64,000 nucleotides of DNA, from NCBI GenBank assembly GCA_038503065.1, contig JBCAMK010000002.1:930001-994000 (forward strand), read 5' to 3'. The notes beneath the pieces were generated by a model that made no database searches, had not been told where the DNA came from, and saw only the letters and a program-made list of their open reading frames with translations. The position numbers and the translations under genes are program-made. The DNA is from Paragyromitra xinjiangensis (lineage: Eukaryota > Ascomycota > Pezizomycetes > Pezizales > Discinaceae). Positions 20,130 to 32,974 of this stretch are shown piece after piece (positions within the stretch are counted from its first letter, which is position 1; every line of letters starts with the position of its first letter).

Positions 20130-21291
20130 ATGTCTTTCTCCGAGCGAGCTTCTGAACTCTTCCCGCCAAAGCCCGTCTTTCCAGTCGAGGCCATCCCCGA
20201 TCTGTCCGGAAAGGTAAGCTCAACTCATCTCTCTACAATCAATCCTCAACACCCATCCTTAATCATACTAAATCCTCTCCCACAGGTATACATAGTAACC
20301 GGCGGAGCCTCCGGAGTCGGCTACGAGACCGCCAAAGTTCTCTACCAAAAATCAGCAACCGTATACATCGCCGGCCGATCTCGAGGAAATGGGGAAAAAG
20401 CCATAGACGCGATAAGGGGAGAATACCCCTCAGCAAAGGGGAAGCTATTTCACCTAGACCTAGATCTAGCAGACCTCCGAGGGGTTAAAGCGTCTGCTGA
20501 GGAGTTTTTGAGAAAAGAGAAACGGTTGGACGTGCTTTGGCTTAACGCTGGCGTTATGCATCCTCCTACTGGGAGTGTGTCTGCTCAGGGGTACGACCTT
20601 CAATTGGGAACTAACGCCCTTGGGCACTTTCTTTTCGCTATAAACTTGACTTCTATTTTGTCTTCGACTGCTAAGGTTTCGCCACCTGGGGCTGTTCGTG
20701 TGGTGTTTGTTTCTTCTAGTGCTCATCAATTTGCGCCTGCGAAAGGGGGGATTAAATGGGATGATATCAATTTCAGGAATGGTGGCAGTACTTGGGAGAT
20801 TTACGGGCAAAGCAAAGCAGGAGGTATCTTATTGTCACTTGAGTTTGCGAAGAGGTTTGCGCATACAGGTGTGATCAGCGTGGTATGTTTACATCATTTC
20901 GTCCATAAATCCTGGAGCAGGTCCTTCTACGTACCCTGATGCTAATAGCTAGGTTAGAGCCTCAATCCTGGGAACCTCAAAAGTGGACTTCAGCGCCATG
21001 GCGCACTTTCTGTTAAATTAATTAGCGTAATTACCTCCCTCCCTTGCCTACAAATGCGTTCTCTTAGATGTTTGCTAACCCTTTACAAAACAGCCCTTCC
21101 TGCTCCATAAGGCTAGTTACGGTGGCTTGACAGAACTTTTCGCGGGCCTTTCACCTGAAATCACACCTGCGAAAAACGGTTGTTACATCATCCCCTGGGG
21201 TAGGTTCGGGACGATTAGGGCGGATATCAAAAACGCTGATACTGCGCGTTTTTGGGATTGGTGTGAAGAGCAAGTTAAGGAATATAATTAG
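20130..21291 (+). CDS. Short-chain dehydrogenase/reductase, four exons
   Basis: Exons 20130-20213, 20286-20882, 20958-21026 and 21094-21291, all joined in phase 0 through GT-AG introns of 72, 75 and 67 bp, give 315 residues. NAD(P)-dependent oxidoreductase of the SDR superfamily. It has the cofactor motif TGGASGVG (33-40), an AGRSRG stretch typical of NADPH preference, WLNAGVM (NAG motif), the catalytic YGQSK (Y201, K205) and SSS before it. The small third exon supplies LNPGNLKSGLQRH, the conserved PG motif after the active site. The C-terminal PWGRFG...ARFWDWCEEQ block is typical of a fungal subgroup annotated as retinol dehydrogenase or WW-domain oxidoreductase-like. Substrate unknown. It stands alone in a gene desert. 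Confidence 0.87.
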
Positions 21292-23323
21292 TGGGTGTCA
21301 GCTAGGGGTTTCAGTTCTATGTTTGGTATTTGTTGTTCGAATTGGATAGGAAGAGTTTTGGATGGGGATGATGGTACATGTTTCTTTTTGGTTGGGGTTA
21401 TTGGTTGATGGTGGCAATAATTGTGGGCTCGGATCTGTTGGGGTTTGGGATAGTATATTTTCAAAGAAACATATATGCGATATCGATATCGGTAGTTTAA
21501 CCTCGCGTAAGCACACTTTTCGCTCGTTGCGTAGCTAGTGTTCACGCCATCTAGCTAGATCCCAAATTTCCAACCTTGCAGGAAAGTGGACACCAATTGT
21601 CTTGAAAATACCAGAGATAGCAGTAGCACCAATCACTTCAAACCTTATGCATGCATGCAAACAGCAGCTAGAATGCTTGTCTCTAATATGATAGATTGCC
21701 AGCCACTAAATTGAGTAGTGGCTGAAGACTATCTATCATAAGGCTTATAGTAATTTTAATAGGGTCAATGTATTGTATAAATTTTACAGTTATTAAAAAC
21801 TCTGGAACACAACTCGGACATATTGCTTGTCACTCGGCGTCTGTTCCACTGATTATCACTCGGCACTAGTTGCATGCACGCTACCGGTTTGCGATCGCAA
21901 GGAGACTCATGCTATGCAAATATAGGGTAGAAGCTCATGAATGTGTTACGATAATGATTTTCTTTTTTTTTTCTCAAGCTATTATGCCGTTCTCGATTCG
22001 ATTTTCTGTAGCCATCGAACGGAGCGGCAGACATCATATGGCTTGACCGGTAAGAACACCGCGGGATTTCCCCGGGCTCTAGAAGAATCTTAAAAGTTTC
22101 GCACAACGGCAATTATGCACACGAAAATTTCCCGAATTGCCGTTGCCTACCCTTCTTACAATTGGTTTGGGTGATATGTTGTGATGCGTGACGTAATTGT
22201 ATAATATGTGGTGGCGTCGGTAAGCTGTCCGATTTGCTGAAACGAGGCGGTGGCGACTGGAACTCCAACCCACTCGCGCACGGGATTTCGCGACATTGAT
22301 TTGGCTATTTCCCGAGACCGCACTCTGCCGAATGAGCCGAGGGTTCTTCTGTCAGCACATCACAACATATCACTCGTCTAATATATCGCACACAAATGGC
22401 AAACGCTAGTGGAAATAAGCAATTTTAGTCTCGTTTGTATATGCCGGTGTGTGGATATATAGCACTGCTCGTGGTTCTCCAAATCGCCCTGGGTATCCGT
22501 AACCGGGAATGCCGACAACCCACCTCTAGTGAATTGCTATTTGCTGTGTCACTGTTGAAATTCACAAGGTTTTTTTTTTCTTTTCGCCTAGGTCAAGTTT
22601 AATGAAATACAACAAACAGTTGGAGTTCCTGGAAAAAAAAAATGGAACGAGGAGTTTGCTTTTTGTGAGCTAAACCCTGCAGAATGTTACGTACGGGGCA
22701 AGACATGACAACTCTGGCGACAGCCCACCAACCAGGTTCCACTGATGCCCAACTACTAAATGAACACTCCTTTTTTGCGCTCCACACACTCGGGTCGTTC
22801 TCCGGAGTCATGACCTTTTACGTCCCACAGATACGGATGGAAAGGCATCTATGGGTGGGTAGTGTGTAGCTGTCATATTGAGAAACTGCCGAGAGAATTT
22901 TTAATATTAATTCCATGCAGACATGATATTAGTGAACAGAACCTCGGGATGCATCGATGTCCCGTCCAGTGGACCTACAAATAATGGCCTTAGGAAGAGT
23001 CACAAGTGATCACTCACGGTGCAATGGGTAGTACTATTTGTCTTAGAAAGATTGGTTAGAAGGCGAGAAAGTCTCTCCCTCTAACATTGGTGTGTTTGAA
23101 TCAGAAACTGCAGATGGTTGATTGGAGCATTAATCGTGCCTTATCTACGAGTGATTGACACAGGAGAAGCGAAGAAAGGTCATGAAAATCATCGCCTGAG
23201 AATGAGGGATTTAGATAGTACCCCGAATATTGTTTACTCTATCCCACAAATCTCTAGCGAAGCTGTTACAAACCCTTGCGCGACTAGGTACCGAAATGGA
23301 CTTTCGAATATCTACATGTAATC
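21292..23323. other. Intergenic stretch with a MITE-like inverted repeat
   Basis: No coding region supported. The only structure noted is the inverted repeat at 22171-22373, listed separately. Confidence 0.45.
22171..22373. repeat. Small inverted-repeat (MITE-like) element
   Basis: GTGATATGTTGTGATG (22171-22186) and its exact complement CATCACAACATATCAC (22358-22373) enclose about 170 bp without a frame. The right arm extends to CATCACAACATATCACTCG (22358-22376), found again in opposite orientation at 25647-25665. The element type and exact ends are uncertain. Confidence 0.5.
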
Positions 23324-23799
23324 TCAATACCTCGCTGCAGTTGTATCCGGACAAGCATATTTAAGATCTACCCACAATCAAACATTAATATTCTCCCGAA
23401 ATTAAGGCCTGGCTTTTTTCCAAGGATCTTAGTAAATTTGACATACCACAATTTTTTGGACAGCTGCAAGTGGTTCCATAAGGGCATTGGACGATGCAGT
23501 CGTTAAGACATCCGCAAGGACACGCATATTTGGGGTCTGTAGATCCGGGAGGTTCATGAGTACTGAGACTATTGTGTCCCACTAGTCGTGCGGGAAATCT
23601 TACCGCAATTTCTAGGACAATTGCAAGCTTTTCCAGGAGGGCATTCGATAAGACAGTCATTGAGACAACCACAAGATGGAAGGTAGAAATCCTGACGTCC
23701 TAGAAGTGCATCGGTACCGGCGGCATCGACAGGAATTGCCGCACTCAAACTAGCAAGTGCTGCAGCAAGAAAGAGCGAGATGATGGACTTGAATTGCAT
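23324..23799 (-). CDS. Small secreted Cys-rich protein with a duplicated exon (effector candidate)
   Basis: Exons 23799-23604, 23536-23447 and 23367-23324, introns of 67 and 79 bp, total 109 residues. A signal peptide is evident (MQFKSIISLFLAAALASLSAA). The mature part has the Cys block CGCLNDCLIECPPGKACNCPRNC, repeated in exon 2 as CGCLNDCIVQCPYGTTCSCPKNC. Both introns fall in phase 1 after the last Cys of a block. Exon 2 opens DPKYACP and exon 3 opens DLKYACP but then ends after seven more residues, so exon 3 is a truncated third copy. The product is probably extracellular with a disulfide-knit fold. No known family is recognised; an effector or antimicrobial role is only inferred. Confidence 0.72.
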
Positions 23800-26702
23800 T
23801 TTCCCTTAAACAAGCAGCTGCTACTGGAGGTTTGGGTGTTCGTATGGGCTGGTAGTGTACTGGTATACGGAATAAGTAGGAAATACTAGAGCACAGGGCC
23901 TGGTAATTTATAACCTGAGAAGTGGAAACACCTCCGAATAGACTTCAAAGGAAGATGGGTAAATCCCTCCTGATCTGGGAACCGAATAATAGCCATATCT
24001 GGGACCGAAGCCCCGAAATACGAGTTCGTACGTTAAAGTTACCTCGTGCTTGCAAAAGTTATGATGATTTGGCTTGTCCTAAGACCAAGGAATGTCTTGT
24101 CTGGTTATTCTGTTCTGGCTGATATCTAATACTCGTGCTCTAGGATAAGTACCTGAAAACAGGGGTATGGGTTTGGCCAACTAAACTGTGAAGCGTTGCT
24201 GCGGGGCGAATCAAAAGCTATTGCCACTAAAAGACATTTTTAGGTACTTATGGTAGACCACGAGTACATACTAAAACGTTGGCAAATTTAAGTTAACTGG
24301 CAGGTTTAACACCTATACGATGTTGCACAAGAGCTATATGTACCACAGTATGGGGCATTGCATGCATTTTTTTTAGCAAATAGCCTACAGCAGAAATCCG
24401 GGAACTCCCGGCATCTCCAAACCAAGATACCCATTCAGGCTATTAAAGCTCAGCGGTGTACCGAATTGAGGGTTTAGAGCAAATAACTTGGCGATGAGAC
24501 TGTTCGCCAGCTAGACACGAAATCTAATTAATAGTTGGGCAAAAACTATACAAGAACCCCGTGACATTATTAAGTGTCTATTTTTGGAAGACTATTTAAT
24601 AATATAATTGTTACAGGGTTGTCTGCACGTGTATGTACGTGACGAACATCGTCATGGGGTATGCACAGTCATATCAAGAAGAGCCATGGTATGGTTACAG
24701 GAGGCCAACCGTTTATGGGATGCCGATAGCCTTGTAACAGGGGATTACATACTGATCAGCGCCGAAAACTTGAAGAGTTAGTCTTGCTTGATGCGTCTCG
24801 TCAGCCGTTGTGGGTCCAGACTCATGTCCTTGGCGGAGTATAGTTGTTGGCCGGTATGCTGCGCGGATCAGAGGGCACGATACTCTTAGGAAAGGTCATA
24901 CTGTTAGAGACTCTCTGGGTGGGAAAACTTGGTATGTAGTACTATGGCGGGTCCAACGACTCCAGGGCTGCAGTGACTAGTAAAATCAGTCGTCTATCGC
25001 GATTGATGCGCGTGAAACCCAGGCCGATTCCCCAAGATTTAGAGTTTGAGGGATAAAAATATTAAGGCTAGCTGAAAATATAAGAGCTCCGCGGGTGGGG
25101 CGACTCTGCACGTGCAGTCCTGTCAGGTTGGGCCATGGAATCCGGTTGCGCGACACAATCAGGTATTGAAAAAAAATAAATTGCATGTTGCAAGGGGGAG
25201 GAGATTTGGTTTAGTTATCATAGACCTGAGTTCGTGATCGAAGCCTTGGGGTTCGCACGCAATTCCTTTACTTGCATGGCCTGGTTGACCGATCGCGACT
25301 AGCTGGTTCCACGAGTATTCCTGCGCCCTTAAGAATGGCCCCCTGCATACTATTGCATAAATAATTCATCAATGGTTGCATATTCATGGATTGGAAATGC
25401 ACCGTGCTAGAGTAGAGTACATGGTTGTTCTATGTAACAAGCAGTGTTTGATGGTGGAATATGAGAAGTGACCGCTACTACAAAAGACGGGAAAGAAAGG
25501 AAACGAGCTAATAGGCAACAGAACTCATGTCTTACGAGAAATCAAGATAGATTGTGGCCCATTTTCAATAAATTTGCTTCGGCGACAAGGCTCTTAGACC
25601 CATCCCCGAAGATATCTAGGAGATAAAGAGTCACTCAACATTTCAGCGAGTGATATGTTGTGATGAGTTACGGACACTCTGGGACTTCTTATATCTCGAG
25701 ATAGAGGTATAATTACATGTATGTCTCCACAAAGGAGATTTTTGGCTTGGGAGTAGTAACCACATGAAATGAGGAAACTCTTACAATAAGGATTAATCTC
25801 AGGTAACACGACCGATAGAACTCAGTCACAACCTCGATTTGCCATTTAGGTGAACCCGGGATTTTGGTTCCTCCATACGATTTCGTAGGCAAAATTGGAG
25901 GACATACTATGTGATATGAAAAAAAAATCCGGTTATCACCGCCCCCAAGCCAAGGAAAACCCCACAGCGAGTATAGCTGAGCCGTCCCACCGAGTTTCTT
26001 AGGACGAAACTTTGGAGCTGAAGTGGAACAACCCAGTGCTTGCCGTCCACTTGCTTCATTTGGATCTTCTCCGTCCTGTTGGAGCTCCACTTAGGTAGTC
26101 TTAAGGGGCTTCGTTGGGACGAGTGCCGCTAATGCAATATCGGTGACACAAGCCGGATGTGCATCTTATTGGTGAATTTTTGGGTAACCTATGATATCTC
26201 TCGGTGATTTGGTATCAATTTTAGGTTCTTTTGGTTGTAAATCTCCAGTTACTTCCAGGCTCCTATTGCATGGGAGTAGGTGTATTTTATAACGTAAGGG
26301 CATCTCTTATCACAAGAAGTCACTCGATAGTATTTGAGACAATTAGAGTAGTTGATGATGAATTCATTAAGTACATCCAACCACCTGGGTTATGGTGAAA
26401 TTAGAGTAGTTGGCCAGTACCTCACGGTACGCCACGGTATAATGCTACCTAGTTGAACTGAATTTGAGGTCTCATGTTTTAAGAAAGCATATTCATATCA
26501 CGTGTGCCGCGGACATCCCAATGAAATAATATACTTGACACATGAAAGTCAAAACTTCTAATTCGACATATGACAATCTATTTTCTTAATTCTATACTCG
26601 TCTATATAGCTACACTGTTCAACTTGAAGTCAAAACGATAAACTTGAACTTTAGACCCTATAAACTCCGACAAATCTTGAAACACGAATATCCGCAAGTT
26701 GA
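23800..26702. other. Gene-poor stretch
   Basis: No supported gene. A 125-codon minus frame at 25713-26090 has no recognisable domain. A copy of CGAGTGATATGTTGTGATG occurs at 25647-25665 (see the inverted repeat at 22171-22373). Confidence 0.4.
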
Positions 26703-27038
26703 CTAACGGCGCCTCTGCACTGGTGGCACTGTATTGGGAGTACTCACCTCACGATGAGTGCTATTTTCGCGAGCAACAATCTCTGCAGCCCTCTCCATAG
26801 CTTGGGAAATAATACTCACGAACTCATCCTGCTGCATCCATTCCTCATATTGTTGTCTCCTTTCCAGTGTGTCTAGACCTAAAGGGGCATCTGGAGTTGA
26901 TCGAGCAAGGCAGTAGACAAGACCACAAGCACTTAAAAGAAGACAAAAAGATTTGATGTCAGTGACTTTCTGGACAAGATCGCAAATGAGGGCGATGACG
27001 TCAAGGCTGAGGTGGATTGAGGTGAGGAAGGATGACAT
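26703..27038 (-). CDS. Hypothetical small protein, 111 residues
   Basis: ATG at 27036-27038 (MSSFLTSIHLSLDVIALICDL); a 10-codon extension upstream begins only with GTG. The first half is hydrophobic, with a likely membrane or buried helix around residues 10-45. The second half is polar and helix-prone (LERRQQYEEWMQQDEFVSIISQAMERAAEIVAR). No family recognised. It is isolated, with no neighbour within 2 kb. The coding claim rests on composition and the coherent amphipathic pattern. Confidence 0.42.
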   Translation of the reverse strand: MSSFLTSIHLSLDVIALICDLVQKVTDIKSFCLLLSACGLVYCLARSTPDAPLGLDTLERRQQYEEWMQQDEFVSIISQAMERAAEIVARENSTHREVSTPNTVPPVQRRR

Positions 27039-29147
27039 GATGAGTGTATGGGTTCCGATATATGGCACGATTTGTAGCAGGGTATATATGTGTTGAGAGA
27101 AAGCGGAACTGGAAGCCAGTGGCTCGTTTTATATATTTTTCTTGAAAGACTTACATTTCAAGTGGTTAGCCTACCTCGGTATTGGAGGGAAATCATCATG
27201 ACCATATGCATAGCTATGGTATAAGCCAGGAAATAGTTTCAAGAAGGGTTTGAAACTCAAGCTAGAGTCTAGAACCAAACTTGACAGTAACTTTGCAACC
27301 ATTTTGTAAAACCTTATTTAGTACAAGTTTCTTATGGTAGTGTAGGTCCCAGGTTCTCCTGATCGATGTTGGTGAGTCTAGCATGTGCTCGATTTTGATC
27401 TTGATATAGCTATTTTCCGAGGAGAACTTAAGCAAACCTACGGCGATATCGATGATGTCACGGATTACTTAACGGGAAATGTCAGAATTGATTGAAATAG
27501 GCCTATTATTGCTACAGATGATGCAGGCCTCGGATTTCGGGCTCTAATAGGACCTGTTTTTATCAAATCTTTGGGACTCACACGAATTCCTGAAAGCACA
27601 AGAAATTGGTGATTGAACACCCGGAGGTAACTTCCGAGTCCGAGACAACCCTAAATCACATTCACACGAAGGTCAACCATCCTACGATCAGAAAATAAAC
27701 CCAGATGTACATTATTTAGGCCAAAGACATTTTAAGCTCGCATTCTTCTATATCAGTCCTCATCAGTGTCTATCGCAGGCAATACAGCGATCGCAAGTTA
27801 AGTCCTTGACTTCATATTCCTTGAGCTATTTTCTCGATTGAGGAATTTTGCTGAAACGGCCACCAAGGGAATGCAGGATACTCGTGTGGCTAGTGAAATT
27901 TTACATCTCTATCGGTAGGAAGATTGTTTTGTAGCTTGCTAAATCCTTCCTTGAATTTCGGAAATAATTGATTCTACCGTATCAGGAGTTTGATACATGT
28001 ATTCTTAGCATGCATGCAGTATACGCATCGTGTTAGAGTCTACCATTGACTACAGGGAAACTTTAATCTTGGCTTGCTAGAACTGACACTATCGCTAGAT
28101 TCTCCGATTCTCTAAGCCTAACCGGGGGAAATTATTTGCTCTTCAAACACCTAGCTTAGAAACCCTAACCCTGGATCGATCGGCCGAAATCTAGAACCCT
28201 CCAAGCTTGTTGATAGCTCTTGATCTTCAACCGGAAAGTGATACTTTCTTAGGCTCGCTCCCATCCCCTACTGCCTATGGCTGCTGCGGTACTTTCCTAT
28301 CATCCATTCAAAACCCCTGCTCCAACTTAAAAGCTAAGATGATGACGAACCCTAACCCTCTATCTTGATAGGTGAGACGAGACCGATAAGCTTTCGCATG
28401 TTTCACCAAAATCGAGAAACAAGAAAGGCAACTTAATTTACAGAGAACTATCAAGACAAATAAAATCTATAGGTGACCTGTTCGAAAAGTGGCATGTCAT
28501 GGATTGGTCTTTTGGTTGGTCCTCTCGCTCCGGTACTTGGCAGGCTAATATACCTATGCTATGATATCATACCCAGAATAGGAGACATTGCTTCCCTACT
28601 GCATACAACAAGCTTAACCCGCCACGTTGAGCTTTGAAACACCAAACCACGAGTTGTTCCCCTATCGGACCACCCAAGTGAATAGAAATATTAGATGAAA
28701 CTCTAGTTCTATGATCAAAAGGTTGTACCCGTTCGTGTGGTAGCAAGGGGGTGATCCAGGGCAAAAATTTAGTGGTGTCCCCAGTGAAGATCCTCTGCCA
28801 TGACGACAGCGGAATGACGTCTACGCTGCCTCATAGTCGCCTTTTAGACCAACCTCCCCCAATTTCTGGAAAACGGAGAATTGAACGGGGCTTCCAACAA
28901 GAACCCTACAGCCTCTCTGCAAATTTAACAATTCAATTGAGGTTTCCGGGTGAGAAAAAAAAGAGATTGCTTGATCGCCGACCTCTTCAGCTCCCGTCTA
29001 CCGCAATCCCCGTCTTTGCTTCATTGTTTTCCCGCTTTCCTTTCCCACACACAAGATATTCAATAATTATCTTCTCCAGGCTAGATAGACACAGCCACCG
29101 TACCTGAACGACTGGCTGCATTTACCGGCAACAGCGCCGCGGCTGTC
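27039..29147. other. Intergenic stretch and promoter region of the Zn2Cys6 regulator
   Basis: No supported gene in about 2.1 kb. Short CCCTAACCCT-like stretches at about 28161-28172 and 28349-28359 are too short to call interstitial telomere. The CT-rich tract CTTTCCTTTCCC at about 29034-29045 is typical of fungal promoters or 5' leaders and lies about 100 bases before the regulator start. Confidence 0.4.
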
Positions 29148-32100
29148 ATGGATATTGACCAGGGACTGAAACAAGAGACACCTCTCGTTCCTGGGTCTGA
29201 TCATTCAGCACTGAGTAGTGGCGCTACTCCACAAGGGATGGGTGCTGTGCAGGCTCTTGACCCTGGGAACATGAATATATCAGCAGTACTATCACCCGAG
29301 GAAGACGATTCTCTCACCTTGTTGCCTGAAGTTCAAGCAACCGGACGGCCTATTGGGTCGAAAAGGCCTTTTCAGAGACGAAGAAGAAGTAGAGCTTGTG
29401 ATGCTTGTCGGGCAAGGAAGACGAAGGTGAGATAATTCATTATCTTACGTTGACAATTTCTGTGGTTGAGGATAGATTTTGATGTGGTGGATTGGTGTAG
29501 TGTGATACTCCTGATCAGGGGCCTTGTTCAGCGTGCGTATCTGCCAGCCTAATATGTAAATTCTCAGGAGGTGAAGATAGAAGACGAGCTGGACCAGCCA
29601 GGTAGGCTTTTGAACTTCTTCACTTAATTTCCATTTCATGAGCTACCACTGAAACATTTTTCTAAAGACGTGTACGAGCTCTAGAGAGTACAATCCAAGA
29701 GCTACAACGCAAGCTTGCTGAGGCCGAGCAAAAGCTCCATCAAGTCGGCTTTTCAGCTGGGAGTGATCATGGTTCCACTAATGAAAAGCCTCCTCACTCA
29801 CCTCTGACATCAACCTCTACTGAACTCAGCGTTGCATCCGCAAGCCCTCATTTTAGTGGATCGTCTACCCAGGATCACCCAAGCATACGTAGAACTTCTT
29901 CACAAACTAATCCATATGCTGAACCGGCAGCGTATGGTGGTACTCGAAAAGATATCGAAAGAAGGGAGGAACGATATCAAGAAGATGGAACTTCTTGGGA
30001 CCATCATATTTTTGGGCCAAGCTCATGTCCTTCGTTTCTGCATTCATATAAAGACTATCTTTCACGTCTTGGGTATCGTCCCCCTCATGCGCCAAATCCC
30101 CAAATAACTACTGGGCTCCCCCCATCACCACCATCAACTACGCGAATGGTGAACCCACCAATACCGAATAAGTACCTCCCATTTGACTTGCGTGCACTAC
30201 TCCCTCCGATTGGATTAGCCAAGCAACTTTTCGAAGTTTTTAGGAAGACAGTGCAGAACTATACGCCTATATTCTACTGGCCATCGCTGGAGAAGAAGAT
30301 TGATAGAGCGTGGGGGATGCCAATCTGGGACGGGGATAGCGAAGCTGTGAGAAGCGTGTTTTGTGTAGTCATCATGTTGTTGGCAGTGGCTAGCCAATTC
30401 ATCGAGCCCGGGGAGTTGGATGAGCCACAAGGAGGAGATTGGGCTGATGTTCAAGCAAGGTATGTGAGGCTTTGACTGCTTGTCCGCGAAACACTTATTA
30501 AGAGGCGAGACCTGGTGATAGGAACGGATGGATGTTTTTCGAGTTCGGGAGGAAATACTCAAATTTGAATAACCCAGATTACTCCATCGATGATGCTATA
30601 CGTATAACCTCCTGCTTTCCATATTGCATCATTCCTCCATAATTCTCTAATGCCGTTACTTAAACAGATCTCTTGCTCATGGCTCTCTATCTTGACAAAG
30701 CCTTTTTGCCCTCTCCATGTTGGATGATAACAGGCGCTATGGCTCGTGTCTGCCAGGACATTGGCATCTACCGCCGCACTCCCTCTGGTCTTTACAACGC
30801 CATTGAAATCGAATGCCGAACCCGTCTGTTCTGGTCTGCCTATATCCAAGATCGCAAGATCTCTTTGAAGCTTGGACGACCCGTGATATTCCGCGACGAA
30901 CATATCGACGTTGGTCTTCCAGGAACTCCCGGCGCAGCAAATCAGCACGAAGAGGAAGAAGGATCAAGACAAGATCACACCCAGGACGAGGGCGGCGATA
31001 CTTCTACAGCTGTAGCAGATATGGAAGATCAACAAGATCAATTTGATGATGAGACGAAAAACGCGCTGCAAACCTTCAAAGCAACGATCTATATAGCGAA
31101 GACGAGCGAGTCGCTGCTTAATATCAAATTAAGGCAGAACGGCGGAAGTGAGGACATTAAGCACTTACAGACTATTGATGAGATGCTCAAGAAAGCATGG
31201 GAGGTTTTTCCATCAGAGTTAACAGATTTATCGAGATCAGATGCACTAGATCTGCCAGCAGTGAGACGTAAGTAGTCCTCCATTCTAATCATTGACCTTA
31301 GTCCAAATGCTGATTTTGATATTCAATAGCACTATTCCACCTTCAGCACTCTCGCATAATCCTTTATCGCTACTTCACAGATTTCACCTCTTCCCCTTTG
31401 ATTCTCCGCGAATTTCGCACATTTTGCCTTGCGCAATCCATCCAAGTCGCCAAGATCACATCCCATATTCTCTCACGTGTCAGCCAGAACCCTGAATTTG
31501 ACCGCCTCTTCGGTCTTCGTACCGACGAACTCGTCCACATCCACACTTTCCGCGCAGCAACAGTTCTCCTCCTTGGCCACTATTGCCGCGACCGCTCGCT
31601 TCTCAGCGTATCAGCAGAGGAAGTCGATCTCTGTGCCAGAGCTCTCAGGAGCGTGGCAAGAAGCCACTATTTGGGTCAAAAATTACTAAAGCTATTCGAA
31701 GATTTCGCAAAGATGTTTGGATACCAGATCGGCCTCGCAGGCGACTCCACAAACCCGATCCCGAGCATCCCAGAGGATGACGAAAAACTAGAAGACCTTC
31801 ATGTTACTACTCCTACTCCAACTCCAACTCCAACCCCAATCCCAACCCCAAACCCTACCCCTACCCACACGAATTCATGGACGACGGCGGCACCTACCAA
31901 CCAGCCTATCTCCCTTGCGCATGCAGGCCAATTTGGAGGAGGGTTTCCTGAATACCACCAGCCACAGTTACAACCACATACAACAACGCCACGATGGTTA
32001 CCATCCACACCCACTGCTCATCCTCCACACCAAGGGGTCCCACCAGAGATGGTGCATCAAGGGCATTCGGGGCACCCGTTGAGTGGTACCCATGCGGGAT

Positions 32101-32261
32101 TGATGTTTATGGATCCGGGGATGCCTGGAGGGGGCGTTCCGATGCAAGGGGAGGAACAAGTGTTACCACAAATTGACTGGGACGCGTACCAACAAATGAT
32201 GCAGTTCGATCCGAGTTTTGAGCTGTACATGAATGGACCGAACGATCGATATCTCCACTAG
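29148..32261 (+). CDS. Zn(II)2Cys6 transcription factor with fungal-specific domain, six exons
   Basis: Exons 29148-29426, 29501-29601, 29668-30459, 30522-30601, 30668-31267 and 31330-32261; GT-AG introns of 62-74 bp; 927 residues. The nuclear DNA-binding cluster C84-x2-C87-x6-C94-x7-C102-x2-C105-x6-C112 is split by intron 1 exactly before C94. A basic RRRRSR run precedes it. A coiled-coil RALESTIQELQRKLAEAEQKLHQ follows, probably for dimerisation. A long Ser/Pro linker leads to the Fungal_trans domain, with LLLMALYLDKAFLPSPCWMITGAMARVCQDIGIYRR and ECRTRLFWSAYIQDRKISLKLGRP. An acidic-Gln insert and a PTPTPTPT repeat near residue 775 precede an aromatic-acidic tail, a possible activation region. 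Target genes unknown. Intact in all exons. Confidence 0.9.
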
Positions 32262-32974
32262 AGATAGAGTTAGTGTTTTTTTCCCTTTTTTTATAAATTT
32301 TTCTTAGGTTTGGTGTCTATATGAGTATTTTATGTTCGAAAGGGTGGAATATTTTTAATTTAGATATTTTTTTTTTTTTAGTATTAAATATGTTTTATGA
32401 TATGTATCATAGTTACCAACAAGGTGGGCCAAAATTACCTTCACATAACTCTAGCGAGCGCAACTGTGACAGAAAAGGAGGTTACCGAGCTAGGATTTAG
32501 TGTGCCGACATCTGATTGCGTGCGTTTGCACAAACTGTTGCTCGCAATAGAGTGGAGGAAATTTTGCGGTCTCAAAACCCCTTGTCGGAACTCTTACCGT
32601 AAAACAACAGGCAATCCAAGCCTCTATATATGAGTCCCATTCACCGGCTGCAAGTCTCTAAACGTCATATATCCGTTTGCCTCTCTCATACGTCAGTCTT
32701 CCATATCAGGCTCGCCGGTGGAGTTGACCGATCCCGCTTTCAAGAAAGAGGCAAGAGATCAACAAACCCATCAACAAAGCGAGCTTCCCCAGAAAAAGCA
32801 ATTGCTGCTTGTTTACAGGGTTCATCATAAGACGATCCTCACAAAAAAATCAGCCCGAGTGAGTTTTCATGATAGATAAATATACATGTGTAAATCCCAA
32901 CAAGGGTCACGCGGGGCAGGAAAGGATATTCTCCGCTAAAACCCCTCCAACTTCCCCACAACCCCCCGCTAAGA
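32262..32974. other. Intergenic, convergent 3' ends
   Basis: Downstream of the regulator (+) and of the unknown gene (-). T-rich runs at about 32278-32300 and 32365-32380 may belong to 3' processing of the regulator transcript. No gene is supported. Confidence 0.45.

Noticed and set aside
25713..26090. 125-codon minus frame
   Set aside because: Considered as a retrotransposon remnant but no recognisable gag, pol or chromodomain motif.
28161..28359. CCCTAACCCT stretches resembling interstitial telomere repeats
   Set aside because: Fewer than two full repeats at each place, easily due to chance.
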